IMG/VR virus record: IMGVR_UViG_3300029915_000768
Span: 1 to 50,393 of that record
DNA: 50,393 bases
Source of the DNA: a virus
Strand: one strand, 5' to 3'
Made by a program: the position numbers and the translations under genes. The notes under the pieces are model-generated. The model ran no database searches. It saw only the letters and a list, made by a program, of their open reading frames with translations, and was not told the origin of the DNA. Below are positions 6,885-14,553 of this stretch, in pieces (the stretch's first letter is position 1; each line of letters opens with the position of its first letter).

Positions 6885-6913
6885 TTGACAACCAACACAA
6901 TCTTTGGTATTCT
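6885..6913 (+). promoter_or_regulatory. tRNA-region promoter, copy 5
   Basis: TTGACA (6885-6890), 17 bases ending CTTTGG, TATTCT (6908-6913). Precedes the tRNA at 6947. Confidence 0.72.
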
Positions 6914-6946
6914 CGTCAAGTGAGAGAAAGTCAAAACATGAATCGC

Positions 6947-7020
6947 TTCTAGATCGTCTAATGGTAGGACATTTCCCCTTGGAGGAAACTATATTGGTTC
7001 GAATCCAGTTCTAGAAACCA
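6947..7020 (+). tRNA. tRNA, probably Gln(TTG)
   Basis: Acceptor TTCTAGA/TCTAGAA, D-stem GTCT/GGAC, anticodon stem TTTCC/GGAAA, T-arm ATTGG TTCGAAT CCAGT, encoded CCA. The loop is CCTTGGA, giving anticodon TTG but C at position 33 instead of the nearly universal T. The amino acid is therefore less certain than the tRNA itself. Confidence 0.8.
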
Positions 7021-7042
7021 AACTTTTTGTAGAACTTATCCA

Positions 7043-7071
7043 TTGACAAACCTCAGTTACTTTGTTACACT
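7043..7071 (+). promoter_or_regulatory. tRNA-region promoter, copy 6 (RNA ligase)
   Basis: TTGACA (7043-7048), 17-base spacer, TACACT (7066-7071). The RNA ligase ATG is 32 bases further, with AGGAAGG before it. Confidence 0.7.
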
Positions 7072-7103
7072 TCAAGAGTAACAAAAATCAGGAAGGAAAA
7101 ATA

Positions 7104-8453
7104 ATGAATTACTCTGTAAAGAATCCGAATTACACTGCGGTAGTAGTGTCTCTGGAGAAGATTGTTCCTCTGGAAAATTGTGATAATGTGGTATCTTGCA
7201 TTATCTTTGGCAATAGTGTAATCGTTAGTAAGGATGTAAAGGTCGGCGCCAAGGGACTATTCTTTCCACTTGAAACTCAGCTTTCCCATGAGTTTGTTTC
7301 CAACAATAACCTGTATCGTAAGGCGGAATATGGAAATGTTGATTCCACCAAGGCTGGTTATTTCGATCAATCGCGTCGAATCAAGTGTGCAAAGTTTCGC
7401 GGTAACAAGAGTGAAGGCTTTTTCATTCCTCTGACTTCGCTGAACTATCTCAAGATCAATCTTGATGATTTGCAAATTGGTGATGTTTTTGATACCATTG
7501 GCAAGGACGAGATTTGCCGTAAGTATTCCATCAAGGCTGTGAATGAGCCGGGTGCGAAGAAGCTACGGGCCAAGACCAAGAATATCAAGGATGTAATTGT
7601 TGATAATCAGTTTGCTTTGCATTATGATTCTGAACAACTTCGCCGCAATCTTCATCGTATCAAGAAGGATACCACTATTGCCGTAAGTTCGAAGTGGCAT
7701 GGAACCAGTGCTGTTTTTTCAAACCTTCTTGTGAAGCGTGAACTGAATATTGTCGAAAAGATTCTTTCCTTCCTTGGAGTAAAGATTCAGACGGAAGAGT
7801 ATGGCACCATGTATAGTTCTCGAACTGTCATCAAGAATGTGAATGGTATTGACAAGAGTGGCAACAAGCATTTCTACACTGACGATGTATGGGGCCGAAC
7901 TGCCAAGGATGTTATTCCTAGCATTCCTAAGTCTTACTCGATTTATGGGGAGATTGTTGGATACACTGAGTCTGGAGAGCCAATTCAGGCTGGTGTTGGT
8001 GGCAAGGCGTATCATTATGGTTGCTTCCCCGGTCAACAGAAGTTTGTTGTCTATCGGGTAACTTCTCGAAATGTTGATGGCCAACAGATTGAATTGTCTT
8101 GGCCTCAAATGAAGGATTTTTGCACCAAGTACGGTCTTGAAATGGTGAAGGAATTCTTCTATGGTAAGGCGTATGATCTAAACCGCGCAGAGTGGGATTG
8201 CATGGATCTGAGCGATGATCGTGATTGGCAAGATGCCCTTCTGTCGTATCTGGAAAAGACTTGGGTTCATGATCAGATGTGCGAGTACAACAATTTTGAG
8301 GTTCCGGCTGAGGGAATTGTTGTTCGTGTTGATTCGTTCACGGAATCTGAAGCTTTCAAGTTGAAGAATTTTCTTTTCCTCAGTGGCGAAACTAAACTGC
8401 TTGATGCTGGAGTAGTTGACATGGAATCTTCTGAGAGTGAAGATTCCGAGTAA
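7104..8453 (+). CDS. RNA ligase, DraRnl (Rnl5)-like
   Basis: 449 residues. The C-terminal nucleotidyltransferase has motif I KWHGTS (adenylated Lys), motif III SIYGEIVGY, motif IV AEGIVVRV and motif V FKLKN. The N-terminal 150 residues look like the OB-type module before the ligase domain in the Deinococcus DraRnl family rather than T4 Rnl1 or Rnl2. It would seal 3'-OH/5'-phosphate RNA ends, the step after PseT-type healing. The ATG at 7104 is chosen for the AGGAAGG before it; an in-frame ATG at 7062 overlaps the -10 box. The last 10 residues are Ser/Glu/Asp-rich. Confidence 0.85.
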   Translation: MNYSVKNPNYTAVVVSLEKIVPLENCDNVVSCIIFGNSVIVSKDVKVGAKGLFFPLETQLSHEFVSNNNLYRKAEYGNVDSTKAGYFDQSRRIKCAKFRGNKSEGFFIPLTSLNYLKINLDDLQIGDVFDTIGKDEICRKYSIKAVNEPGAKKLRAKTKNIKDVIVDNQFALHYDSEQLRRNLHRIKKDTTIAVSSKWHGTSAVFSNLLVKRELNIVEKILSFLGVKIQTEEYGTMYSSRTVIKNVNGIDKSGNKHFYTDDVWGRTAKDVIPSIPKSYSIYGEIVGYTESGEPIQAGVGGKAYHYGCFPGQQKFVVYRVTSRNVDGQQIELSWPQMKDFCTKYGLEMVKEFFYGKAYDLNRAEWDCMDLSDDRDWQDALLSYLEKTWVHDQMCEYNNFEVPAEGIVVRVDSFTESEAFKLKNFLFLSGETKLLDAGVVDMESSESEDSE

Positions 8454-8460
8454 ACAAGTT

Positions 8461-8574
8461 TGAACCATCATGTAGGGACAAAAACAACAATAGCGCCAAA
8501 CTATTGTTGGATAAAACCTACCGAGTTTTAACATGAAACCGGATAAAATAATTGGCTAGATTCGGGATGGTTCA
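8461..8574 (+). ncRNA. Structured RNA element downstream of the RNA ligase gene
   Basis: Nested perfect pairings: TGAACCATC (8461-8469) with GATGGTTCA (8566-8574); GTAGG (8472-8476) with CCTAC (8517-8521); CAACAATAG (8485-8493) with CTATTGTTG (8501-8509); and CCG-A-GTTT with AAAC-CGG (8521-8542, competing for one base). This folds into a three-way-junction shape. A T-run follows directly, so it may end the ligase transcript; a regulatory or trans-acting RNA is also possible. No known family recognised. Confidence 0.5.
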
Positions 8575-8602
8575 TTTTTCAATGATAAATAAGAATAGTA
8601 GT

Positions 8603-8678
8603 CGGGAAGTAGCCTAGTGGCTCAGGCACTTGTTTTGGGAACAAGACGACGCAGGTTCGAATCCTGTCTTCCCGACCA
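8603..8678 (+). tRNA. tRNA-Pro(TGG), copy 2
   Basis: Identical over 76 bases to 6658-6733, and preceded by the same AAATAAGAATAGTA stretch that follows the small membrane genes, so the copy carries a scar of its origin. Encoded CCA. Confidence 0.95.
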
Positions 8679-8717
8679 GATTTTAGAAAGCTAAATATAA
8701 GTGTAATACAGTTTCAC

Positions 8718-8793
8718 GCGGCGATAGTTTAATTGGGAAAACGCTGGCGTCCAGTCAGAGTTGTGAGATTCGACAGTATCACTCTCCGCTCCA
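8718..8793 (+). tRNA. Degenerate tRNA, Gly(TCC)-like
   Basis: Ends match a tRNA (GCGGCGA/TCTCCGC with one mismatch, encoded CCA, D-stem GTTT/AAAC). The anticodon arm pairs only four bases around CGTCCAG, with G in place of T33, and the T-arm is extended and irregular (GTGA...TCAC). Aligned to the tRNA-Gly at 6225 it would carry TCC. Probably a decaying copy. Confidence 0.5.
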
Positions 8794-8805
8794 TCAATTC
8801 AATGT

Positions 8806-8881
8806 TCAGGGATAGCTCAATTGGTAGAGCATCCGGCTGTTAACCGGAAGGTTGTGGGATCGTCGCCCACTCCCTGAGCCA
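8806..8881 (+). tRNA. tRNA-Asn(GTT)
   Basis: Acceptor TCAGGGA/TCCCTGA, D-stem GCTC/GAGC, anticodon stem TCCGG/CCGGA with loop CTGTTAA, T-stem GTGGG/CCCAC, encoded CCA. The T-loop ATCGTCG departs from the usual TTCRANN. Confidence 0.9.
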
Positions 8882-8910
8882 AAGTTTCAAAACAATCACA
8901 AGGACAATTC

Positions 8911-9885
8911 ATGACAGAGTTTGAAGATTATTTTCCATTGCCTGAAAAATGCGATAGGAAAAAGTTTATTACGCTTCTTGGCAAGCGGCCAAATAAGAAT
9001 ATACAAGTGAAAGATGTTCTTAATGAAGTTAAGAAATTTCTTAATGATAATGAAGTATCTTACTCCGAAAATACTCTTGAACAATCTCCGAATTTTCATT
9101 CTATTGAATTGGGGAAAGTTTTTTTATTCGTTGTTGATGATTATTCAAAATTCAATACCCATGTTCTTCCCAAGAAATATGTTGAAGATATGCATTTCAA
9201 GTGGACTAAGCAGGGGTATCGAGTTATTTGGATCAAGAAATTTGAATGGGAAGATCCTCGTAAACAGAATGTATTACAATCTTTGATTCTTCATGCGTGT
9301 GGCAAAACAAAAAACAGAATCTTTGCAAGGAAGACGGTAGCTGAAATTATTCCAAGTGTTCAATTAAGAAAATTTTTTGATGCTTCTTCGTTTTATGGAT
9401 ATCGTAATGCAACATTTGCAGTATGCCTAAAAGATAAGACCACTGGCGAAGTTCTCATGGCCATGAGTTTTGGTCATCCGTATTATGGAAAAGGAAAGTA
9501 TGGAGACAGAGCAGTTGAATGTATTCGGGCAGCTACAAAACCACATACAATTGTTGTGGGCGGTATGACAAAATTGATGAAATTTCTTCTAGATTCTTTC
9601 CCGGATGAATTTGACACCATAAATTTCTATGTGGATTCCGGGCATTATTCTTGTGGTTCAATGTCAGCGATTGGTTTTGAATATTCGCATTTTGCAGGAG
9701 GATCTTCTCATAATTTGTGGGTTGAAACTGGTAGTATGTTTATGCGAACACCTGCATTACATCAAGAAATCAAATACCTAAATAGTCGTGGAGAGATACT
9801 TGCTATTCCCGATGTAGGCAATGATACATTTTTGTTATATCGAAACAAAGCGGTAATTCAAAATGCAAGTTCGACGGATATTTAA
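8911..9885 (+). CDS. Probable Vsr-like (EDxHD) homing endonuclease
   Basis: 324 residues. The middle shows LGKVFLFVVDDYSKFN and, about 50 residues on, YRVIWIKKFEWEDPRKQNV, which parallel the IAVEYHG and LIQIYQDEWDDKQD blocks of the clearer family member at 20556. The C-terminal half (FFDASSFYGYRNATFAVCL, VGGMTKLMKFLLDS) matches the extra domain seen in such free-standing endonucleases. It lies directly after the tRNA cluster, a common place for mobile genes. The match is weaker than for 20556. ATG 8911 follows ACAAGGAC. Confidence 0.55.
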   Translation: MTEFEDYFPLPEKCDRKKFITLLGKRPNKNIQVKDVLNEVKKFLNDNEVSYSENTLEQSPNFHSIELGKVFLFVVDDYSKFNTHVLPKKYVEDMHFKWTKQGYRVIWIKKFEWEDPRKQNVLQSLILHACGKTKNRIFARKTVAEIIPSVQLRKFFDASSFYGYRNATFAVCLKDKTTGEVLMAMSFGHPYYGKGKYGDRAVECIRAATKPHTIVVGGMTKLMKFLLDSFPDEFDTINFYVDSGHYSCGSMSAIGFEYSHFAGGSSHNLWVETGSMFMRTPALHQEIKYLNSRGEILAIPDVGNDTFLLYRNKAVIQNASSTDI

Positions 9886-9928
9886 TGACTGATCGAAAAC
9901 CACGTTAGATGAAAATAGGAGAATAATA

Positions 9929-10240
9929 ATGACACCCGAATATACCGGACGTAATATCAATGACTTTTTAGAAGATATCCTCAGAGTAGCGGAAAATATT
10001 GAGACTAAAGTTTCAAGTATTAATCGTACAATTTTTGGAACAAACACCCAAATGGATGTTTGTAATGATCCAAAAGAATGCTACCCCTCAACATTAATTA
10101 CTTTAGCAAAAATTCATGATATTCTTGGTGATGCAAATGAAACTCTTAATAATATTTCAAGTCAGTTTGAGTCCACTTCAAAACTTAAAAAATATGATGG
10201 AAATGACAAAACCAAATTTCTTGTAAAACAACGGTACTAA
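9929..10240 (+). CDS. Hypothetical protein
   Basis: 103 residues, rich in polar residues, with two helical stretches (DFLEDILRVAENIETKVSS and LAKIHDILGDANETLNN). ATAGGAGAA precedes the ATG. Ten bases separate it from the next gene. No family recognised. Confidence 0.6.
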   Translation: MTPEYTGRNINDFLEDILRVAENIETKVSSINRTIFGTNTQMDVCNDPKECYPSTLITLAKIHDILGDANETLNNISSQFESTSKLKKYDGNDKTKFLVKQRY

Positions 10241-10249
10241 GGGGAGAAA

Positions 10250-11020
10250 ATGTATCATTCAAGAATTAATCATTGGTCGTGTAGCAAACTGTCCGACAAA
10301 ATTCGTGGAACTAAAAAACCAGCTTCTTTCTCAATGGAAGAATGGGAAAACTGGGATGATTATTTGAAAAAGAATAATCCTATTCGGTTTTGGATTTCCG
10401 AAAATGGCTTGCGCCTTCTTCAAGACATTGTATATTTTCCATATGATAGGTATCGTGATATTCGTTCATATGTTAGGAATAGATTCATTGATAAGATTCA
10501 CGCTCTTACTGCATCACCAGAGCATTTGAAACGCGGCCAATATTGTGACATTGACACTCGAATGTTTTATTGTCTATTTGACACTCTTGTTGACTTTGTT
10601 GAAGGTGAAGTTGCCCATTGGACAGCATGGAACGATCATGACAAGAAATATACATGGAAGAATGGGCGATGTAAGGATGCTGGCCTTGACCATCTCAAAT
10701 GGGAAATGACTCTTACCGATTCGGAGTATGGCTTGTTTCCAGATTCTCCAGAATTTGCTAAGCCAACTTCCCAAGCAATTGCTGCCAAAGAAATTTTTGA
10801 TTTGTATATTTGGTATACAGAAGTCTATGCAAATAGAAAAGATCCAATGGACGAATCTGGCTGGAGCGATTATTGTTCCACCACTAATTGGAGTAATAAG
10901 GTAGATCCAGAAGGCCGTATTATTTTGGATAAATGCAATAAACTTGAAGAAGCATATGACAATGAAGATACCGAAATGCTTATTCGATTGATAAAAATTC
11001 GCCAAGCATTGTGGACTTAA
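10250..11020 (+). CDS. Hypothetical protein, Trp-rich
   Basis: 256 residues, soluble, with an unusually high Trp content and repeated acidic/Trp segments (EEWENWDDYLKK, EVAHWTAWNDHDKKYTW). GGGGAG lies before ATG 10250. It looks like a genuine conserved phage protein by codon use and start context, but I cannot assign a family. Confidence 0.65.
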   Translation: MYHSRINHWSCSKLSDKIRGTKKPASFSMEEWENWDDYLKKNNPIRFWISENGLRLLQDIVYFPYDRYRDIRSYVRNRFIDKIHALTASPEHLKRGQYCDIDTRMFYCLFDTLVDFVEGEVAHWTAWNDHDKKYTWKNGRCKDAGLDHLKWEMTLTDSEYGLFPDSPEFAKPTSQAIAAKEIFDLYIWYTEVYANRKDPMDESGWSDYCSTTNWSNKVDPEGRIILDKCNKLEEAYDNEDTEMLIRLIKIRQALWT

Positions 11021-11071
11021 TTCTTGGCAAGCATTGCATCTTTTGATACTATGGTTTTAGGAGAAAACGAC

Positions 11072-11251
11072 ATGGCGATGCTCAGTATCGAAAAAAACGA
11101 CAATGGAACGTATTCAGCGGTGGTGATCAACAAACGTGGTGAAGCCATTTGTGAAACACACATTACCCTGAAAACGGCCATTGTGCGTCTTTTGAACCAT
11201 GGTGGCGAAGATGCAATACTTGACCAATTAGATTTAGAAAATTGTTATTAA
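11072..11251 (+). CDS. Hypothetical small protein
   Basis: 59 residues, starting MAMLSIEKNDNGTYSAVV and ending LDQLDLENCY; beta-rich N-terminus, helical C-terminus. ATG 11072 is preceded by TAGGAG; the frame is open further upstream but without a good start. No family recognised. Confidence 0.55.
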   Translation: MAMLSIEKNDNGTYSAVVINKRGEAICETHITLKTAIVRLLNHGGEDAILDQLDLENCY

Positions 11252-11325
11252 ATACCCCGGCGTAAACGATTGGGCTTCCCGTCGAATATCGAGAACTGCA
11301 AAAATCGTCAAAAGAATGGTATAGC

Positions 11326-11331
11326 TAAATA
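11326..11331 (+). promoter_or_regulatory. T4-late-like box 5 bases before the HNH start
   Basis: GCTAAATAT; five bases separate it from ATG 11337 and there is no Shine-Dalgarno sequence. With the T4 late rule (box at -13 to -6) transcription would begin at the A of the ATG. Confidence 0.5.
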
Positions 11332-11336
11332 TATGC

Positions 11337-11648
11337 ATGATACCAAAAATGCATTGGACCGAAGTTTTAGTTAATGGTCGTATAAAATCACGAACAAATT
11401 CCAAGAGATTATTGGAAGCACTTCTTGACAGTGGTGTTTCATATTGTTGTGGACTATGTGGCATTATCTCATGGTGTGGCCACTCAATCACTCTTGAAAT
11501 TCATCATCGTTCAGGTCAAGAAACCGACAATAGAAAAGAAAACCTTATATTACTTTGTCCCAACTGTCATTCCATCACTCCAAACTATCGTTCAAAAAAT
11601 CGTGGAAAATTAAATGATATGGATATAGATGAAATCTACCTCGGCTAA
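11337..11648 (+). CDS. HNH endonuclease
   Basis: 103 residues. CGLCGI, then LEIHHRSGQETDNRKENL and LLCPNCH form a typical HNH beta-beta-alpha-metal site with two Cys pairs. The N-terminus (NGRIKSRTNSKRLLEALLDSG) is basic and may bind DNA. It is either a small homing nuclease or one acting during DNA processing. Predicted to be translated from a leaderless message. Its TAA stop lies inside the late box of the next gene. Confidence 0.82.
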   Translation: MIPKMHWTEVLVNGRIKSRTNSKRLLEALLDSGVSYCCGLCGIISWCGHSITLEIHHRSGQETDNRKENLILLCPNCHSITPNYRSKNRGKLNDMDIDEIYLG

Positions 11649-11651
11649 ATA
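11646..11651 (+). promoter_or_regulatory. T4-late-like box overlapping the HNH stop codon
   Basis: GCTAAATAT containing the HNH stop codon, 16 bases before ATG 11668, with AGAGGA as ribosome binding site. Confidence 0.55.
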
Positions 11652-11667
11652 TATTTAGAGGATACAA

Positions 11668-13365
11668 ATGTCACAACCAATTGAAAATATTTCCACCAAT
11701 CTGTTTAATTTTTTGAAGGATCGTTTTGATCTTGGTCTTGGTCAGAGTTTAGATGAGTCTGGTACTCCGACTGATAATCCAAAAGATATCAAGGTTTTTG
11801 CTTTTGATTATATGACCAGCAATGGTGAAAATCAAGGATGTGTCGTTCTGAGTTTGCTCAATGATACTGAAAGTACACATTCTGTCAAGATCTATTTTGG
11901 TCAGGAAATTTCTTCTCTGGTTGGAGACGAGCAGAAAGAATGGTTCAAATTTCTTCAAGAACTTCGTCAATTTGCAAAAATGCATCTTCTTGGATTCGAT
12001 GCAAGAAATTTGAACAAGAATATAGTTTCCCGTAGAGATATTGAACCCATGTTTGAATCAACTTTTGGACCAATTGATGGGTCAATCAAAACAAGTCATC
12101 AGCCATTGGACAATATGAAAATTGTCATCAAGCATTCCGATAAAATTGATCCAACCTCTAGGAACGCTCGTTCTCGTAAAATTGAAAAAATTTATCTCAC
12201 CAATCCAAATGGTGAACGCTTCCTCCTTCCATTCAAATCCTTACAGGCTGCAAGAGCCATGGCACGTCACGTAAATGGCGGCGGAACCCCTTATGACACC
12301 ATTGGAAAGAATATCGTTCAGCTAGTTGATGAGATGAGTTCACTAAATCGATTTATCAGACGCATGAAGGCGTCGGCGAGTGGTATTGAAGAGAATAGGG
12401 CATTGGAGGCTTCGAGAAGCCGCTACGAGGAGATTAAGAGGATTATTGCCAGTTTGATCAGTGATGGTGGATATCGAAAAAATTCAGAATCGTTAAAGAC
12501 GGATTTTACTGAGATTGAAGATGACGAAAATCCATTATTTTCAGGATATGAAATGGATGATGATATTTCAAACGCTTTGCCGTATGTAAAACGAGCATAT
12601 GGAAAGGCACCGGTAATGCCAGAAGAATCGGAATTTTCAAATTGGATAAATGAAGATCTTGAACAAAAATATACTTCTGAAAAACCCTCTGTTAATCAAT
12701 TAGCAAGTGTTTTCAATAAAGTTTATTGGGAACCAAACACAATCAATCTTGATTTCGGTGGAGGAGCGTATCAAAAAGCAACTATTTTTCTAAATGGAAA
12801 AAAGGTTACAAATTTGGTGATTGATTTTAATCGTACTCCAGAACACAATATGGAAATGCGAAATTTGCTTGATGAACATCCAGCAGATACCGCAACTTTG
12901 GCAAATGTATTAAATGTAATTTATGAGGAAGATGTTCGCCAAGGAGTCTTGAAAGAAATCAAGAAATATTTGAAGACTGGTGGAAAATTATATATTTGCG
13001 TATATGAAGGTGATAAGTCTGGTGTTGGAAAAGAAACAAATAAGGGCTGGCAAGAAAATCGAAAATTGAGTTCTTATCTACCAGAAGTACAAAATGTTTT
13101 TCCAAATGCAATCATAACAAAAGGGATGATTATATGTGATAATGGTGCATTGACGGAAGCAGATATGATGTGTGGATTTTCGGCATCACCTTTTACAACA
13201 CCATATGTTGCAATTCCAAACCATTATCATTCAACAAAAGAAATTTCTAATATGACAGATACAAGTGGAAAAATGTCTCCTCTCACTATGCTAAATAAAG
13301 AAGAACCAGATGCTGAAATTGAGCAGTTAAAGAAAGACCAAAAGTATCTGCAAGGAAAAATTTAA
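11668..13365 (+). CDS. Virion-associated protein fused to a methyltransferase-like domain
   Basis: 565 residues. The first ~240 residues resemble a conserved protein of T4-like cyanophages (IKVFAFDYMT, QKEWFKFLQELRQFAKMHLLGFD, IEKIYLTNPNGERFLLPF, ARAMARHVNGGGTPYDTIG). After a charged linker the C-terminal ~200 residues look like a class I SAM methyltransferase: INLDFGGGAYQKA (motif I), LVIDFNRT, ATLANVLNVIYEEDVR and LKTGGKLYICVYEG. The substrate is unknown; Zn or DPPY motifs of DNA methylases are absent. A late box sits 16 bases upstream. Confidence 0.7.
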   Translation: MSQPIENISTNLFNFLKDRFDLGLGQSLDESGTPTDNPKDIKVFAFDYMTSNGENQGCVVLSLLNDTESTHSVKIYFGQEISSLVGDEQKEWFKFLQELRQFAKMHLLGFDARNLNKNIVSRRDIEPMFESTFGPIDGSIKTSHQPLDNMKIVIKHSDKIDPTSRNARSRKIEKIYLTNPNGERFLLPFKSLQAARAMARHVNGGGTPYDTIGKNIVQLVDEMSSLNRFIRRMKASASGIEENRALEASRSRYEEIKRIIASLISDGGYRKNSESLKTDFTEIEDDENPLFSGYEMDDDISNALPYVKRAYGKAPVMPEESEFSNWINEDLEQKYTSEKPSVNQLASVFNKVYWEPNTINLDFGGGAYQKATIFLNGKKVTNLVIDFNRTPEHNMEMRNLLDEHPADTATLANVLNVIYEEDVRQGVLKEIKKYLKTGGKLYICVYEGDKSGVGKETNKGWQENRKLSSYLPEVQNVFPNAIITKGMIICDNGALTEADMMCGFSASPFTTPYVAIPNHYHSTKEISNMTDTSGKMSPLTMLNKEEPDAEIEQLKKDQKYLQGKI

Positions 13366-13367
13366 TA

Positions 13368-13396
13368 TTGAACTGGAATTAATGTTTTGGTAAGAT
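13368..13396 (+). promoter_or_regulatory. sigma70-like promoter of the gp32 gene
   Basis: TTGAAC (13368-13373), 17 bases ending TTTTGG, TAAGAT (13391-13396), the same TTTGG-TA signature as in the tRNA region. The leader to ATG 13506 would be about 100 bases. The 140-base gap 13366-13505 holds only this, the late box and possible leader structure. Confidence 0.5.
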
Positions 13397-13451
13397 AAAT
13401 AAAGAGTAGGAAGTAATGGCGATTCAATATAACTGAATTGCAAAACATCAA

Positions 13452-13459
13452 TATAAATA
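13452..13459 (+). promoter_or_regulatory. T4 late promoter box (TATAAATA) of the gp32 gene
   Basis: Exact TATAAATA, the T4 late consensus, 46 bases before ATG 13506. With the promoter at 13368 it gives the gene both early-type and late-type control. Confidence 0.6.
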
Positions 13460-13505
13460 ACCAACATAGATAAACTATGGAATATACTACGGAGAAATAA
13501 ATATT

Positions 13506-14471
13506 ATGGCAACTCTAGCTGAAATTCGCGCACGTCTGGCAAAAGACGAAGAAAAGACAACTTTCAAAACTACTTCTGGTGCATCATTTCCTTTCTGGGA
13601 TGCAGCAACTGGCACAACAACCACCATTCGTTTTCTTCCTGATGCAAATCCCAACAATCAGTATTTTTGGCAGGAGAAGAAGAGTGTTCGTCTTCCATTT
13701 ACTGGAATCAAGGGACGAGATTCCAAGCCGTTGTTTGTTACGGTTCCAAGCTTGGAAATGTGGGAAGATCTGAAGTCGATGGATGCAATTGGAAATGAAG
13801 TTCGTAAATTGTATTCTGTTGCAAATGGCAATAAGGAATCTGATGAGTACAAGCTTGCAAGTAAGTATTATCGCAAGGTGACGTATTTATTTCAGGGATT
13901 TGTTAGGGACTCTTCTGTTAAGGAAGATTCCGCTCCTGAGAATCCAATTCGTATTTTCAATATCAATAAGCAGCTTTATAATATTGTAAAGTCCGGTATC
14001 ATGGACCCAGATATGGATAATCTTCCAACAGATTATGAGCATGGTTTGGACTTCCGTATTCTCAAGACTGCAAAGGGTGAGTATGCTGATTATGGTACTT
14101 CGGCGTTTGGTCGCCGCGAGAATGCTTTAACTGCAACGGAACAGGCTGCAATTGAAGCATACGGTTTGAGCAATCTTTCCGAGCTAATTGGCAAGAAGCC
14201 TACCGCTGATGATATTCGTGTCATTGAAGAGATGTTTGAAGCATCTGCAAATGGCGAAGAGTATGATCTAGCTCGTTGGGGCAACACCTATCGTCCATAT
14301 GGCCTTGATTCTGCTACAACCCCTGCTAACGATTCCGCAACATCTACTCCTAGTGCTGCTAAGGAAGAGAGCAAGGAAACTGTCGTAGAAGGTTCCGCTC
14401 AGGAACCTGTAAAGGCTAAGACTTCTGCTGCTGACATTCTTGCAGCTATCAAGGCCCGTAACGCCAAGTAA
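13506..14471 (+). CDS. gp32: Single-stranded DNA binding protein, gp32-like
   Basis: 321 residues. The N-terminus (ASFPFWDAATGTTTTIRFLPDANPNNQYFW) and the core YRKVTYLFQGFV, FNINKQLYNIVKSG, GLDFRILKT match T4 gp32/cyanophage gp32 DNA-binding cores. The C-terminal ~60 residues are low-complexity (Ala, Thr, Ser, Glu) and end in ADILAAIKARNAK, as in cyanophage versions; the strongly acidic T4 tail is missing. It coats DNA during replication and recombination and pairs functionally with UvsX next door. GGAG lies 12 bases before the ATG. Confidence 0.88.
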   Translation: MATLAEIRARLAKDEEKTTFKTTSGASFPFWDAATGTTTTIRFLPDANPNNQYFWQEKKSVRLPFTGIKGRDSKPLFVTVPSLEMWEDLKSMDAIGNEVRKLYSVANGNKESDEYKLASKYYRKVTYLFQGFVRDSSVKEDSAPENPIRIFNINKQLYNIVKSGIMDPDMDNLPTDYEHGLDFRILKTAKGEYADYGTSAFGRRENALTATEQAAIEAYGLSNLSELIGKKPTADDIRVIEEMFEASANGEEYDLARWGNTYRPYGLDSATTPANDSATSTPSAAKEESKETVVEGSAQEPVKAKTSAADILAAIKARNAK

Positions 14472-14506
14472 ATTATAATATATTACATTAAATTAGATTA
14501 TACAAT

Positions 14507-14536
14507 AAGGGAAGGATATCAAAATATCCTTCCCTT
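14507..14536 (+). terminator. 13-bp hairpin between gp32 and uvsX
   Basis: AAGGGAAGGATAT pairs perfectly with ATATCCTTCCCTT around a CAAA loop. No T-run follows, so it may be an attenuator or an RNA processing/stability element rather than a strong terminator. The uvsX ribosome binding site begins a few bases later. Confidence 0.45.
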
Positions 14537-14553
14537 GCAATAGGAGTATATGC

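Noticed and set aside
8461-8574. Simple intrinsic terminator
   Set aside because: The outer stem plus T-run could terminate, but the inner stems are too elaborate; kept as a structured element with terminator as an option.
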